From Mesotaenium endlicherianum (taxonomy: Eukaryota; Streptophyta; Zygnematophyceae; Zygnematales; Mesotaeniaceae): a stretch of 64,000 nt of DNA. The stretch is from assembly GCA_009602735.1 (NCBI GenBank), contig WELA01001485.1, forward strand, positions 150,150-214,149. Direction: 5' to 3'. The notes under the pieces were generated by a model. That model did not search any database, was not told where the DNA came from, and saw only the letters and a list, made by a program, of their open reading frames with translations. The translations under genes were made by a program, and so were the position numbers. Positions within the stretch are counted from its first letter, which is position 1, and each line of letters starts with the position of its first letter. Shown here piece by piece: positions 42,678-52,334 of this stretch.

Positions 42678-43811
42678 ATGCCTGACGACAACAACAAAGA
42701 AAACAATGTGCAGCATTTTCTCGACCTCATTAAAAGATCGAGAAAAGGTAAGCTAAAGATATACATCGGCATGAGTGCCGGCGTGGGTAAAACTTACCGC
42801 ATGTTGCAGGAAGCTCATGCGTTGTTGCGCAACGGTGTAGACGTTAAGATCGGTTATATAGAAACACATCAGCGAAAAGAAACAGAAGCCTTATTGGAAG
42901 GGTTGCCCCTGATCCCACGCAGAACATTATTTTACAAAGGCAAAGAGTTGGAAGAGCTGGATGTGCCTGCGGTACTGGCCCTTCGTCCCGAAATAGTGGT
43001 CGTTGACGAGTTGGCTCATACTAATATTGAGGGAAGTAAGAATGAAAAACGCTGGCAGGACGTGATGGACATTCTCGATGCCGGCATTCACGTGATCAGC
43101 GCTGTGAATATCCAGCACATGGAGAGCCTGAACGACGAGGTTAAACAAATCACCGGGATAGATATGGCAGAAAGGGTGCCCGACAGCATATTGCAACAGG
43201 CCGATGAAGTAGTGAACATTGATCTCACCGCAGATGAACTGATCACCCGTTTGAAAGAAGGGAAAATATACACCCCGGATAAAATTGAGATCGCGTTGCA
43301 GCATTTTTTTCAGAGTGAAAAGATCCTGCAATTAAGAGAGCTGGCGCTCAAAGAAGTGGCATCACAGGTAGAAAGAAAGATCGAAACCGAAATGCCGGGC
43401 ATCAACAATTACCGGCAGGAACGTTTCCTGGCCTGCATCAGCAGCAATCATGAAATAGCCCGTAAAGTGATCCGCAAAACAGCACGGCTTGCCGCTTATT
43501 ATAATTCCAAATGGTTTTTGCTTTATGTGCAAACACCCAGGGAAGAAGGAGATAAAATAGGATTGGCCGCACAGCGTCACCTCATTAATAATTTTAAACT
43601 GGCTACTGAATTGGGCGCCGAAGTGATCCGCGTCAGGAGTAGTAATATTGCAAGAGGTATTTTTGAAGTCACGGGACAAAAAAACATTACCACCATTTGT
43701 ATTGGCAAACCGCATATCAACCTGCTGAATGTGATCATGAGCACTGCCGTATTCAACCAACTGCTGAATAAATTGTCTGCTTCAGATATTGATATTGTAA
43801 TCCTTTCCTGA
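42678..43811 (+). CDS. kdpD: KdpD sensor half (KdpD + Usp domains, no kinase)
   Basis: 377 aa. N-terminal KdpD domain about 20-230 with Walker A GMSAGVGKT (31-39), VVVDELAHTNIEGSKNEKRW region in parts and the DEVKQITG/ERVPD segment; universal-stress-like domain about 245-375. The four membrane helices, GAF and histidine kinase of full-length KdpD are missing; the kinase is supplied by the next gene, one nt downstream. This split form is a Bacteroidota trait. It probably senses K+ or a nucleotide second messenger and controls the partner kinase. Confidence 0.9.
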   Translation: MPDDNNKENNVQHFLDLIKRSRKGKLKIYIGMSAGVGKTYRMLQEAHALLRNGVDVKIGYIETHQRKETEALLEGLPLIPRRTLFYKGKELEELDVPAVLALRPEIVVVDELAHTNIEGSKNEKRWQDVMDILDAGIHVISAVNIQHMESLNDEVKQITGIDMAERVPDSILQQADEVVNIDLTADELITRLKEGKIYTPDKIEIALQHFFQSEKILQLRELALKEVASQVERKIETEMPGINNYRQERFLACISSNHEIARKVIRKTARLAAYYNSKWFLLYVQTPREEGDKIGLAAQRHLINNFKLATELGAEVIRVRSSNIARGIFEVTGQKNITTICIGKPHINLLNVIMSTAVFNQLLNKLSASDIDIVILS

Positions 43812-43812
43812 T

Positions 43813-45504
43813 ATGGCCATCAAACTAAAAACAAAACTCGGACTGGGATTATCCTTTCTTTTCATTGTCATCCTTACTTATGGCATACTGGCCATTTTTT
43901 ATATCAACCGCTTAAGCGGCGACGCGGAAAAAGTACTGAAGAACAATTACGAATCGCTCGTGTATTGTAACAATATGTTGAAATCGCTGGAAGACATTCC
44001 AGGGAAAAAAGAAGCCATACAGCTTTTCGATAACAACCTGAGCAAACAGGAAAACAACATCACGGAGATCGGCGAGAGAGAAGCCACGCAAACTTTGCGT
44101 AGAAATTTTTCAGCGCTGCTATCTAATCCGGGTGGCCCGGTCGACTATGCTACCGTACGGCAAGACATCTTACGTATCGATGAGCTCAACCAGCAAGCCA
44201 TGCTCCGGAAAAATGCCGTGGCGTTAAAAACGGCAGAGGACGCTACTTTATGGCTGACGATCATTTTTGTAGTACTGGGGCTGGTTGCTTTCTCTTTTGT
44301 AGTGAATTTCCCCGCCATCATTGCCACTCCCGTTCGCCTGCTCAACGACGGTATACATGAGATCGCCAACAAAAATTACCGGAAAAGGATTTTCCTGCAA
44401 CAGGAAGATGAGTTCGGCGAGCTGGCAGCCGCCTTTAACAGTATGGCTGAAAAGCTGGATGAATATGAGCACAGCAACCTGGCACAGATCAAGTTTGAAA
44501 AAAGCCGGATAGAGACCATCATCAACCAAATGAAAGATGGCATCATTGGACTGGATGCTAAACGGAACATACTGTTCCTGAATCCGGTAGCTGAAACTTT
44601 GCTCGGTATCAAAGAAAGCTCTATTATAGGCATGTATGCGCCCGATGTGGCATTGGGCAACGATCTTATGCGCACGTTACTGCATGAGGATAAAAAAGAA
44701 TTGAAAATATTTGCCGACAACAAAGAAAGTTATTTCAACAAAGACACACTCAATGTAACCAATAACGAAACCATTATCGGGCAGGTGATCATTTTGCGCA
44801 ACATCACTCCCTTCCATGAACTGAATACGGCTAAAACCAATTTCATCGCTACTGTTTCACATGAACTGAAAACGCCTATTTCCGCCATCAAAATGAGTGC
44901 GCAGCTCCTCACAGACAACAGGGTAGGCTCGCTGAACAATGAGCAACAGGAGCTCATCGGCAGTATCCGCGACGATGCCGAACGGTTGCTGAAGATTACC
45001 GGCGAACTGCTGAATATGTCGCAGGTAGAAACAGGGCATATTCACCTGAAATTACAGGCTACTAATCCGGCCTCCATCATAGAACAAGCTACGCAGGCCG
45101 TTGCATTACCTGCGCAGCAGAAAAATATTGCTATCCATCGCCAGTTGGCAAACGACCTGCCTTCCATCCAGGCAGATGCTGAAAAAACATCCTGGGTACT
45201 GGTTAACCTGCTCACCAATGCCATCAAATATTCTTCCGAATCCTCATCCATCGAAGTGAGTGCATCACTGCACAAAGGCAAGATCATTTTTACCGTAACC
45301 GATCATGGGAAAGGCATTGATGAGAAATACCTGCCCCGCATTTTCGACCGCTATTTTAAAGTGCCGGGGGTTCATGAAGAAACTGGCACAGGGCTGGGTC
45401 TATCCATTTCCAAAGAGTTCATTGAAGCACAACACGGACAGATATGGGCTGCGAGCCGCACCGGTGAAGGCAGTCAGTTTTCTTTTTCGTTACCCAAAGC
45501 ATGA
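43813..45504 (+). CDS. Sensor histidine kinase (HAMP-PAS-HisKA-HATPase), partner of split KdpD
   Basis: 563 aa. Membrane helices at about 10-30 and 147-172 flank a helical periplasmic sensor; HAMP about 172-225; PAS about 233-330; phospho-acceptor His350 in TVSHELKTP; N box NLLTNAIKYS; G boxes DHGKGI and GTGLGLSIS. It starts 1 nt after kdpD and closes the kdp operon. Likely phosphorylates the NtrC-type regulator at 33911; no OmpR-type KdpE is present here. Confidence 0.9.
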   Translation: MAIKLKTKLGLGLSFLFIVILTYGILAIFYINRLSGDAEKVLKNNYESLVYCNNMLKSLEDIPGKKEAIQLFDNNLSKQENNITEIGEREATQTLRRNFSALLSNPGGPVDYATVRQDILRIDELNQQAMLRKNAVALKTAEDATLWLTIIFVVLGLVAFSFVVNFPAIIATPVRLLNDGIHEIANKNYRKRIFLQQEDEFGELAAAFNSMAEKLDEYEHSNLAQIKFEKSRIETIINQMKDGIIGLDAKRNILFLNPVAETLLGIKESSIIGMYAPDVALGNDLMRTLLHEDKKELKIFADNKESYFNKDTLNVTNNETIIGQVIILRNITPFHELNTAKTNFIATVSHELKTPISAIKMSAQLLTDNRVGSLNNEQQELIGSIRDDAERLLKITGELLNMSQVETGHIHLKLQATNPASIIEQATQAVALPAQQKNIAIHRQLANDLPSIQADAEKTSWVLVNLLTNAIKYSSESSSIEVSASLHKGKIIFTVTDHGKGIDEKYLPRIFDRYFKVPGVHEETGTGLGLSISKEFIEAQHGQIWAASRTGEGSQFSFSLPKA

Positions 45505-47499
45505 TCAAACAGAAGAAGACCTTCTGTCAACACGCTGCAACGGCAGGTATACTTTGGGGTTGATGAGTAACGGCACGTTTTCAATAACAGTAGATGCATT
45601 GTCGAGGCCGAATGCTTTCTGGTCTGACTGTGCCCAGTTCTTGATGGCAAAATAGGAATCCATGATGAATCCTTCCTTGAACGAAAGCTCGTTCTCCACC
45701 GAGAGGAACGATTCTATGATCACAAAACGTATGTCGGCATGGAAAGTTTCTCTTTGCAGGCTCTCGTATTTATTGATCACACATATTTCTCCCCTGTTAA
45801 ACATTTCCTGCACCACTTTCTTGAACAACAGGTTGATGCGGGGCTGTACACGGAAGCCCAGCTTAAAGTCGATCCGTATCACTTTCCCTTTCACGAGTTC
45901 TTTGGTAGAATACTCCATGGTAAAAGGAGCATCGGCCCTGTCGATATGTATAAACCAGTAAACTTCGGCCCGCTTGGCCCTGCGGTGCAGGATGGAATGC
46001 ATGATCCTTTTTTCAATTTCTCCATCGTAATCAGCCTTGGTAAGGTAAACCAGGTGCGTGGCGTATTTGGGGAAATTCGTATCCTCGCTGAGTTCTATCA
46101 ATCGTGGGAGATAATCCGAGAACTTCACGAACTGTAAATAGCGATTGGTGATCTTGCGGGCCCGGAACCATATTACCATGATGAAAGTGAGTCCGAATTC
46201 AAAGAAAAGGAACATCCACCTTTGCTTGATCTTGGCCACATTGGCAATGAAGAAAGCCACTTCCACGGTAATGAACACCATCATAATAAGGGTGATCAAT
46301 GCAAGATTCCATTTGCGCACCCTGTGCATGTACACATACATCAGCGTGGTGGTCATCAGCATGGCAATAACAATGGAGAAGCCATAAGCCGCTTCCATAT
46401 GACCGCTCTCCCGGAAATACAACATCATGGCTATACATCCGATCCATAATATGATATTCAGGCTGGGAATATAGATCTGCCCTTTGATGTCGGTGGGGAA
46501 TTTAATGGTAACCCTCGGCCAGAAGTTCATGCTGATGGCTTCACTGATAAGTGTAAATGACCCACTGATCAAAGCCTGGCTGGCAATGATAGTGGCCATC
46601 GTGGCAATGATGATACCCACAAGCAGGAACCAGTGTGGCATCAGCTCATAAAAAGGATTCAAATCGCCCAGCGATTTACTGTGCTGCAACAGCAACCAGG
46701 CGCCTTGCCCCATATAATTGATGATGAGGGCGAATTTCACAAATATCCAGCTCACCTGGATATTCCTGCGTCCGCAGTGTCCTAGGTCACTGTACAACGC
46801 TTCTGCTCCTGTTGTACAAAGGAAAACAGCGCCCAGTATCCAGAAACCTTTGGGATAGTTGACCAGCAGCTCAATGCCATAATAAGGGTTGATGGCCTTA
46901 AGAATTTCAGGCATGTGCGCAATCTGCGCAGCCCCTAATATCATGATCATGGTAAACCAGATGAGCATAATAGGGCCAAAAGAAAAGCCCACTACTTTGG
47001 TACCGAACCGCTGGAAAAAGAACAGTAGGGAGATGATACCGATCACAATACCTACCGTAAGGTTATTGCCGGGAACAATGATAGTTTCCAAACCTTTTAC
47101 ACCACCCAATCCTTCAATGGCCGAAGCCACGGAAATGGGTGGGGTGATGATGCCATCGGCCAGCAGGGTGGCAGCACCGATGATGGCCGGCACATACAAC
47201 CATTTGGCATACCGGCGAACCAATGCATACAGGGAAAATATTCCTCCCTCACCCTTGTTATCTGCTCTCAGCGTAAGGAATACATACTTAAAAGTAGTTT
47301 GCAGGGTCAGTGTCCACACCACACAGGATATTCCACCATATACCAGCTCTTCCGTAATGGGCCGTTCGCCGATGATGGAGCGGAATACATATAAAGGAGA
47401 AGTTCCGATATCACCATAAATGATACCCAGCGTTACCAATAAGCCCGCAAAACTTAATTTGCTCAAATAATTATGACCAGCCGAAGAAGAGGTAGGCAT
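45505..47499 (-). CDS. kup: KUP/HAK/KT-family potassium transporter
   Basis: Low-affinity K+ uptake permease, 664 aa, about 12 membrane helices in the first 430 residues, starting LGIIYGDIGTSPLYVF, plus a soluble C-terminal domain. GDIGTSPLY is the family signature. Tail to tail with the kinase gene, with no base between the two stop codons: the palindrome TGATCA (45502-45507) provides TGA on each strand. Its placement completes a K+ uptake island. A minus-strand -7 match TAGTTTTG lies at 47594-47601. Confidence 0.95.
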   Translation of the reverse strand: MPTSSSAGHNYLSKLSFAGLLVTLGIIYGDIGTSPLYVFRSIIGERPITEELVYGGISCVVWTLTLQTTFKYVFLTLRADNKGEGGIFSLYALVRRYAKWLYVPAIIGAATLLADGIITPPISVASAIEGLGGVKGLETIIVPGNNLTVGIVIGIISLLFFFQRFGTKVVGFSFGPIMLIWFTMIMILGAAQIAHMPEILKAINPYYGIELLVNYPKGFWILGAVFLCTTGAEALYSDLGHCGRRNIQVSWIFVKFALIINYMGQGAWLLLQHSKSLGDLNPFYELMPHWFLLVGIIIATMATIIASQALISGSFTLISEAISMNFWPRVTIKFPTDIKGQIYIPSLNIILWIGCIAMMLYFRESGHMEAAYGFSIVIAMLMTTTLMYVYMHRVRKWNLALITLIMMVFITVEVAFFIANVAKIKQRWMFLFFEFGLTFIMVIWFRARKITNRYLQFVKFSDYLPRLIELSEDTNFPKYATHLVYLTKADYDGEIEKRIMHSILHRRAKRAEVYWFIHIDRADAPFTMEYSTKELVKGKVIRIDFKLGFRVQPRINLLFKKVVQEMFNRGEICVINKYESLQRETFHADIRFVIIESFLSVENELSFKEGFIMDSYFAIKNWAQSDQKAFGLDNASTVIENVPLLINPKVYLPLQRVDRRSSSV

Positions 47500-47593
47500 G
47501 ATGAGTCAGAGTGGTTTGGTTTATGATTAAATACAAAATAAGTAAAAAAGGATATCGGAAAGATGGCTGGCAATCATAGCAATTATCAAGGGT

Positions 47594-47601
47594 CAAAACT
47601 A
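47594..47601 (-). promoter_or_regulatory. -7 promoter element of kup
   Basis: TAGTTTTG on the minus strand, exact TAnnTTTG match, about 95 nt upstream of the kup ATG. No -33 TTTG at normal spacing. Confidence 0.35.
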
Positions 47602-47705
47602 TTTTCTAAATCAGCACCTGTAAGGTTTTTACCAAAATATTAATCGACATTTAAGTAATAACAATTGTTCGTTTTACCTTTCGGGTCCAAATCCCTTCAT
47701 CCTGT

Positions 47706-47713
47706 TATCTTTA
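47706..47713 (+). promoter_or_regulatory. -7-like element abutting the UvrD-nuclease gene
   Basis: TATCTTTA, 7 of 8 to consensus, ends 4 nt before the ATG at 47718. A TTTC at 47679-47682 is a weak -33 candidate (23-nt spacing). Confidence 0.4.
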
Positions 47714-47717
47714 TCGC

Positions 47718-50700
47718 ATGTCAGCACACCAGCACTTTACGAACCTGTTCACCGATATTTACGGCTCGCTCAACGAGCAGCAAAAAAAAGCTGTAGATAC
47801 CATTGAAGGTCCTGTGATGGTGATTGCCGGTCCGGGTACAGGTAAAACTCAGATACTGGCGGCCCGCATTGGAAAGATCCTAATGGATACCGATGTTTTA
47901 CCCGAAAATATCCTCTGCCTTACCTATACCGATGCCGGCGTAGTAGCCATGCGCAAAAGACTGGTTGGCTTCATGGGTCCCGATGCGTATAAAGTGAATA
48001 TCTATACTTTTCATGCCTTCTGCAACGACATCATCCAGGAAAACCTCTCCCTCTTCGAAAAAACAGCCCTGGACCCCATTTCAGCGCTTGAAAGCATCGA
48101 GTTATTCAAAACGCTGATCGACAACTTTCCCAAAAACCATCCTTTAAAACGTTACCGGGGCGATGTTTATTTTGAAGTCAGGAACCTGCAATCACTCTTC
48201 AGCACCATGAAACGCGAAGGGTGGACGCCGGGGTATATTTCGTCTCAGATCGATGCCTATCTCAAAGACTTACCCAACCGGCAGGATTATATCTACCAGC
48301 GCAATGGCAAAAATTATAAGGCCGGCGATCTGAAGACGGCCCGCATAGAAGAAGAAACGGAGAAGATGGAAAAGCTGCGTGCTGCTGTTAACGAATTCAA
48401 CCGTTTCCAGGAGATGATGCTCAGGAAGAACCGTTACGATTTCGACGATATGATCAATTGGGTGATACGGGCCTTTAACGAAGAGAAGCACTTGCTGGCC
48501 CGCTACCAGGAACAATACCAGTATATATTGGTTGATGAATACCAGGATACCAGCGGTACGCAGAACAGGCTGGTGGAACTGCTCATCAGTTATTGGGATA
48601 AGCCCAATGTATTCGTGGTGGGCGATGATGACCAAAGCATCTATCGCTTCCAGGGAGCCAACGTGGAGAATATGCTCCATTTCGCCAACCAGTACCGCGA
48701 GCACCTGCGAACAGTGGTGCTAACCAACAACTACCGTTCAACCCAACCCATCCTTGATGCTTCCAAAACACTGATCGACCGGAACAGTGAAAGGCTGGTG
48801 AATAAAATAGAGGGGCTTTCCAAAACATTACTTGCTTCTAATGCTGCTATCGCCCAACTGGATCACCAGCCAGAACTAAGGGTCTATGAAACGCAACAGG
48901 ATGAAATGATCGATATCACCCTGCACGTGTCTCATCTATTAGAACAAGGCATTCAGCCGGGAGCCATCGGTATCATTTATAAAGAAAACAAATACGGTGA
49001 AGAGCTGACGCAATATTTCAGGCAGCAAAACATTCCTGTGTACAGCAAACGCAGGCTGAACATATTGGAATTGCCCCTGGCCAGGAAGATCATCTTATTG
49101 CTCAAATACCTGGCGGCTGAACACGATACTCCTTATGGTGGTAATGAAATGTTGTTTGAGATCCTGCATTTCGACTGGTTCGGTATCGCACCGCTCGACA
49201 TTGCCCGGCTGAGCATTGAAGTGGCTGAACGGAAATTTGGAAAAGATAAAACATCTATCAGGCAATTATTGCATGACAAAATTAACCAACCTCCACAGGA
49301 TCTCTTCAGTCAGCCTGTTCCTGCAGCATTGAAAAATGCCGGGCTCATGCTTGAATCACTGATTGCCGATGTGCCCAATGTTACCCTGCAAAACCTTTTT
49401 GAAAACTGTATCCGCAAAGCAGGGGTATTGAACTTCATCATGCAGCAGCCCGATAAACACTGGCACCTGCAGGTACTCACCGGCCTCTTCAATTTTATAA
49501 AAGAAGAGACGCGGCGTAATCCTTTGCTTTCACTGGAAACACTGGTGAACAATATAGCATTGATGGAGAAAGAAGCCATCAGCCTTCCGTTGGTACAGGT
49601 AAGCGGTACCGATAAAGGTGTTAACCTCATGACGGCACACGGTTCAAAGGGATTGGAATTTGAGCATGTATTCTTTGCAGGTTGCAATGCCAGTAACTGG
49701 GAAAAGAAACGCAAGCCGGGCGGTGGATACAGTTTCCCGGATACACTCTTTATTTCCCAACCTGCACATAAGGAAGAGGAAGAATTGCGCCGCCTGTTTT
49801 ATGTGGCCCTTACACGCGCCGAAGAACACCTCGTTATTTCTTATGCCCGGTTCAAAGACGATGGCAAAGAGTTGGAGCCTTCCATGTTCATTGCCGAGAT
49901 ACAGGAAAAACATGCATTGCCTGCCATGACGGTATTGGTTGATGAGGAAACCCGCAGCAGATTTGCCGCACTGACTTTCCAAACCGCTTCGGCTCCGGAG
50001 ATCGACCCCATGGAAGCCGATGTGGTTACACACCTGCTCGACAGGTTTGTGATGAATGTGACCGCTTTGAACAATTACTTGAAATGCCCATTGCAATTCT
50101 ATTTCAACAACCTGGTTCGTGTTCCTTCGGGCAAATCGGAAGCCACCGAATTCGGTTCCGCCGTTCACGATGCCCTGCACAAGCTCTTTAGCAAAATGAA
50201 GGACACCAATGCCTTCCCGCCGAAAAGTACTTTCATTGAAGACTTTGAAAAATACATGCACCGGCACCGTGAGAGTTTTACCAAAGAGCAGTTTGCAAGA
50301 AGAAAAGAATATGGGCAGGAAGTGTTGTCTAATTATTACGATCAATATGTTGATACCTGGAATAAGATCGTGGTAGTGGAAACCAGCATCCGGAATGTGG
50401 TAGTAAAAAATGTTCCGCTCAAGGGCAAGATAGACAAACTGGAGTTCGACGGTAAAAATGTAAATGTGGTGGATTACAAAACCGGTGATATTGAAAATGC
50501 AAGAGATAAGTTGAAACCGCCGCACGATAAAAATCCCAACGGGGGCGATTACTGGCGGCAGGCAGTATTCTACAAGATACTGATAGATAATATGGAGCAG
50601 AAGAACTGGAATGTGGTAAGCGCCGAATTCGATTTTGTGGAGCCCGACAAAAAGAAGCAGTACCGCAAGGAAAAGATCGTTATTAAGCCGGAAGATATTA

Positions 50701-50861
50701 CCACTGTTATGCAGCAGATCAGCTCTGTATGGCAGAAGATACAGGATCGTGAGTTCTATACCGGTTGCGGCAAGGCCGATTGTCACTGGTGTAATTTTGT
50801 TAAAACCAATAACCTGGCCGTATCACTCCACAATCTTAACGAAGAAGAAGACAACGATTAA
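47718..50861 (+). CDS. UvrD/Rep-family DNA helicase fused to PD-(D/E)XK nuclease
   Basis: 1047 aa. SF1A helicase with Walker A AGPGTGKT (37-44), Walker B VDEYQDTSG, QGAN/GDDDQSIYRFQG, VVLTNNYRST, and motifs V-VI THGSKGLEFEHV-like (TAHGSKGLEFEH) and YVALTRAEEHL. The C-terminal 230 residues are a nuclease: GSAVHDALHKLF, GKIDKLEFDG, VVDYKTGD. Cysteines at LKCPLQFYF and in TGCGKADCHWC suggest an iron-sulfur staple as in AddB-type nucleases. Probably a recombination/repair helicase-nuclease; recR lies two genes downstream. Confidence 0.92.
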   Translation: MSAHQHFTNLFTDIYGSLNEQQKKAVDTIEGPVMVIAGPGTGKTQILAARIGKILMDTDVLPENILCLTYTDAGVVAMRKRLVGFMGPDAYKVNIYTFHAFCNDIIQENLSLFEKTALDPISALESIELFKTLIDNFPKNHPLKRYRGDVYFEVRNLQSLFSTMKREGWTPGYISSQIDAYLKDLPNRQDYIYQRNGKNYKAGDLKTARIEEETEKMEKLRAAVNEFNRFQEMMLRKNRYDFDDMINWVIRAFNEEKHLLARYQEQYQYILVDEYQDTSGTQNRLVELLISYWDKPNVFVVGDDDQSIYRFQGANVENMLHFANQYREHLRTVVLTNNYRSTQPILDASKTLIDRNSERLVNKIEGLSKTLLASNAAIAQLDHQPELRVYETQQDEMIDITLHVSHLLEQGIQPGAIGIIYKENKYGEELTQYFRQQNIPVYSKRRLNILELPLARKIILLLKYLAAEHDTPYGGNEMLFEILHFDWFGIAPLDIARLSIEVAERKFGKDKTSIRQLLHDKINQPPQDLFSQPVPAALKNAGLMLESLIADVPNVTLQNLFENCIRKAGVLNFIMQQPDKHWHLQVLTGLFNFIKEETRRNPLLSLETLVNNIALMEKEAISLPLVQVSGTDKGVNLMTAHGSKGLEFEHVFFAGCNASNWEKKRKPGGGYSFPDTLFISQPAHKEEEELRRLFYVALTRAEEHLVISYARFKDDGKELEPSMFIAEIQEKHALPAMTVLVDEETRSRFAALTFQTASAPEIDPMEADVVTHLLDRFVMNVTALNNYLKCPLQFYFNNLVRVPSGKSEATEFGSAVHDALHKLFSKMKDTNAFPPKSTFIEDFEKYMHRHRESFTKEQFARRKEYGQEVLSNYYDQYVDTWNKIVVVETSIRNVVVKNVPLKGKIDKLEFDGKNVNVVDYKTGDIENARDKLKPPHDKNPNGGDYWRQAVFYKILIDNMEQKNWNVVSAEFDFVEPDKKKQYRKEKIVIKPEDITTVMQQISSVWQKIQDREFYTGCGKADCHWCNFVKTNNLAVSLHNLNEEEDND

Positions 50862-50873
50862 TTTCAAACAATA

Positions 50874-50881
50874 TAAGTTTG
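50874..50881 (+). promoter_or_regulatory. -7 promoter element of Ig-like lipoprotein gene
   Basis: TAAGTTTG, exact consensus, 10 nt before the ATG at 50892 (19 nt before a second in-frame ATG). Confidence 0.4.
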
Positions 50882-50891
50882 CACCTGATCA

Positions 50892-52316
50892 ATGATCCAG
50901 ATGAAGCATACGGTATCCTTTTTTATCGCTGTCCTGTCGGCCTCCATCGCCACACTGGCGCTGCATTCCTGTGCCAATATCATTCCGCCGGGCGGAGGGC
51001 CTAAAGACAGCCTGCCTCCCCGGCTGGCCCTGGCATCGCCCAGGGATTCATCCCTCAATATCCCGCTGACCACTAAAAACATCGTACTCACTTTCGATGA
51101 GTTCGTGCAGTTGCAGAACATACAGGAAAACCTCATTGTTTCCCCCACGCTTAAAAATATTCCAACGGTAGACGCACACTTGCGCAACGTAACGGTGCGT
51201 CTTAGAGACACCCTGGAACCCAACACCACGTACACACTCAATTTTGGCGATGCCGTCAAAGATGTAAATGAAGGAAATGTGGCAAAAGGTTTCAGCTATG
51301 TTTTTTCTACGGGAAAAAACATCGACCATTTTACTTACAGAGGCAAAGTGTTTTTAGCAGAAACAGGTAAGGCAGACAGTACATTGATTGTTGTACTGCA
51401 CAACAACCTGTCAGACACAGCCATTTCGAAAGATCGTCCGCGTTATTATGCACGCATCAACGGAAAGGGAGATTTTGTATTTCGCAACCTTCCAGCCGCT
51501 ACTTTCAACGCCTATGTAGTACCCAACGATTATACCAAGCGATACGACGACAGCACAAAATTGTTTGCTTTCCTGGATTCATCCGTAACAGTAGGCGCCA
51601 GCACCAGGATAGATACTTTTTATGCTTTTCAACAAGTAAAAAAGAAAGAAAAAGCTACGACTGTTCCTAAAAACACTGCTGCACCCAACAAAACCAAAGA
51701 AGATAATAAGCTCAAATTGTTTGCCGGTTCATTGGAAGGTGGCAGTCAGGACCTGTTGAGTGATCTTCAATTGAATACCAACCATAAGCTGGCAACGATC
51801 GACAGTACGAAGATACTTTTATGCGATACCAATTACCAGGTGGTAAAAGGTTATACCCTTTCGCTAGACACCAGTAAGACCAGGATCCGTCTCCGGTACG
51901 ATTGGAAGGAAAACGTTCCCTTCAGGCTGGTCATTGCCAAAGACGCGATGACCGATACGGCCGGGAATATGCGGGCCAAAGCAGATACCATCCGCTTTTA
52001 TACAGAAAAAGAATCCAGCTATGGGAGTCTTTTCCTTCAATTCAAAAACCTTAACCTGCAGCTGAACCCGGTATTGCAATTTGTACAGAACGACCGCATT
52101 GTGGAGTCGGTAGTGTTGACCTCGCCGGAATTCAAACGTAAGCTTTTCAAACCTGGTAATTACGAGTTGCGCGTGCTGTACGATGCCAACCAGAATGGTG
52201 TATGGGATACCGGAAGGTTCCCTGGCAACCGCAAGCAGCCGGAACGCGTGCAGTCCATTCCAACCCAATTGAACATCAGAGGCAACTGGGATAACCAGGT
52301 ATCGGTGAATCTCTGA
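50892..52316 (+). CDS. Ig-like domain lipoprotein
   Basis: 474 aa. Lipoprotein signal ending ATLALHSC (Cys27), then an N-terminal SbsA-type Ig-like domain (about 40-140: PPRLALASPRDSSLNIPL, TYTLNFGDAVKDVNEGN) of the kind found in Bacteroidota envelope proteins; the remainder is beta-rich with a calcium-loop-like DANQNGVWDTG near the C-terminus. Structural or binding role at the cell surface likely; no enzymatic motif. Met4 is an alternative start. Confidence 0.82.
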   Translation: MIQMKHTVSFFIAVLSASIATLALHSCANIIPPGGGPKDSLPPRLALASPRDSSLNIPLTTKNIVLTFDEFVQLQNIQENLIVSPTLKNIPTVDAHLRNVTVRLRDTLEPNTTYTLNFGDAVKDVNEGNVAKGFSYVFSTGKNIDHFTYRGKVFLAETGKADSTLIVVLHNNLSDTAISKDRPRYYARINGKGDFVFRNLPAATFNAYVVPNDYTKRYDDSTKLFAFLDSSVTVGASTRIDTFYAFQQVKKKEKATTVPKNTAAPNKTKEDNKLKLFAGSLEGGSQDLLSDLQLNTNHKLATIDSTKILLCDTNYQVVKGYTLSLDTSKTRIRLRYDWKENVPFRLVIAKDAMTDTAGNMRAKADTIRFYTEKESSYGSLFLQFKNLNLQLNPVLQFVQNDRIVESVVLTSPEFKRKLFKPGNYELRVLYDANQNGVWDTGRFPGNRKQPERVQSIPTQLNIRGNWDNQVSVNL

Positions 52317-52321
52317 TGATG

Positions 52322-52329
52322 TATCTTTG
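52322..52329 (+). promoter_or_regulatory. -7 promoter element abutting recR
   Basis: TATCTTTG, exact consensus, lies 5 nt after the preceding stop codon and 5 nt before the recR ATG, so a recR-specific transcript would have almost no leader. Confidence 0.5.
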
Positions 52330-52334
52330 CAGGT

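Noticed and set aside
47560-47590. TGGCAATCATAGC near kup as a second sigma-54 promoter
   Set aside because: GG to GC spacing is 8 nt instead of 10 and it faces away from kup.
49644-50786. 380-residue open frame on the minus strand opposite the UvrD-nuclease gene
   Set aside because: Antisense shadow; the plus strand carries intact helicase and nuclease motifs throughout.
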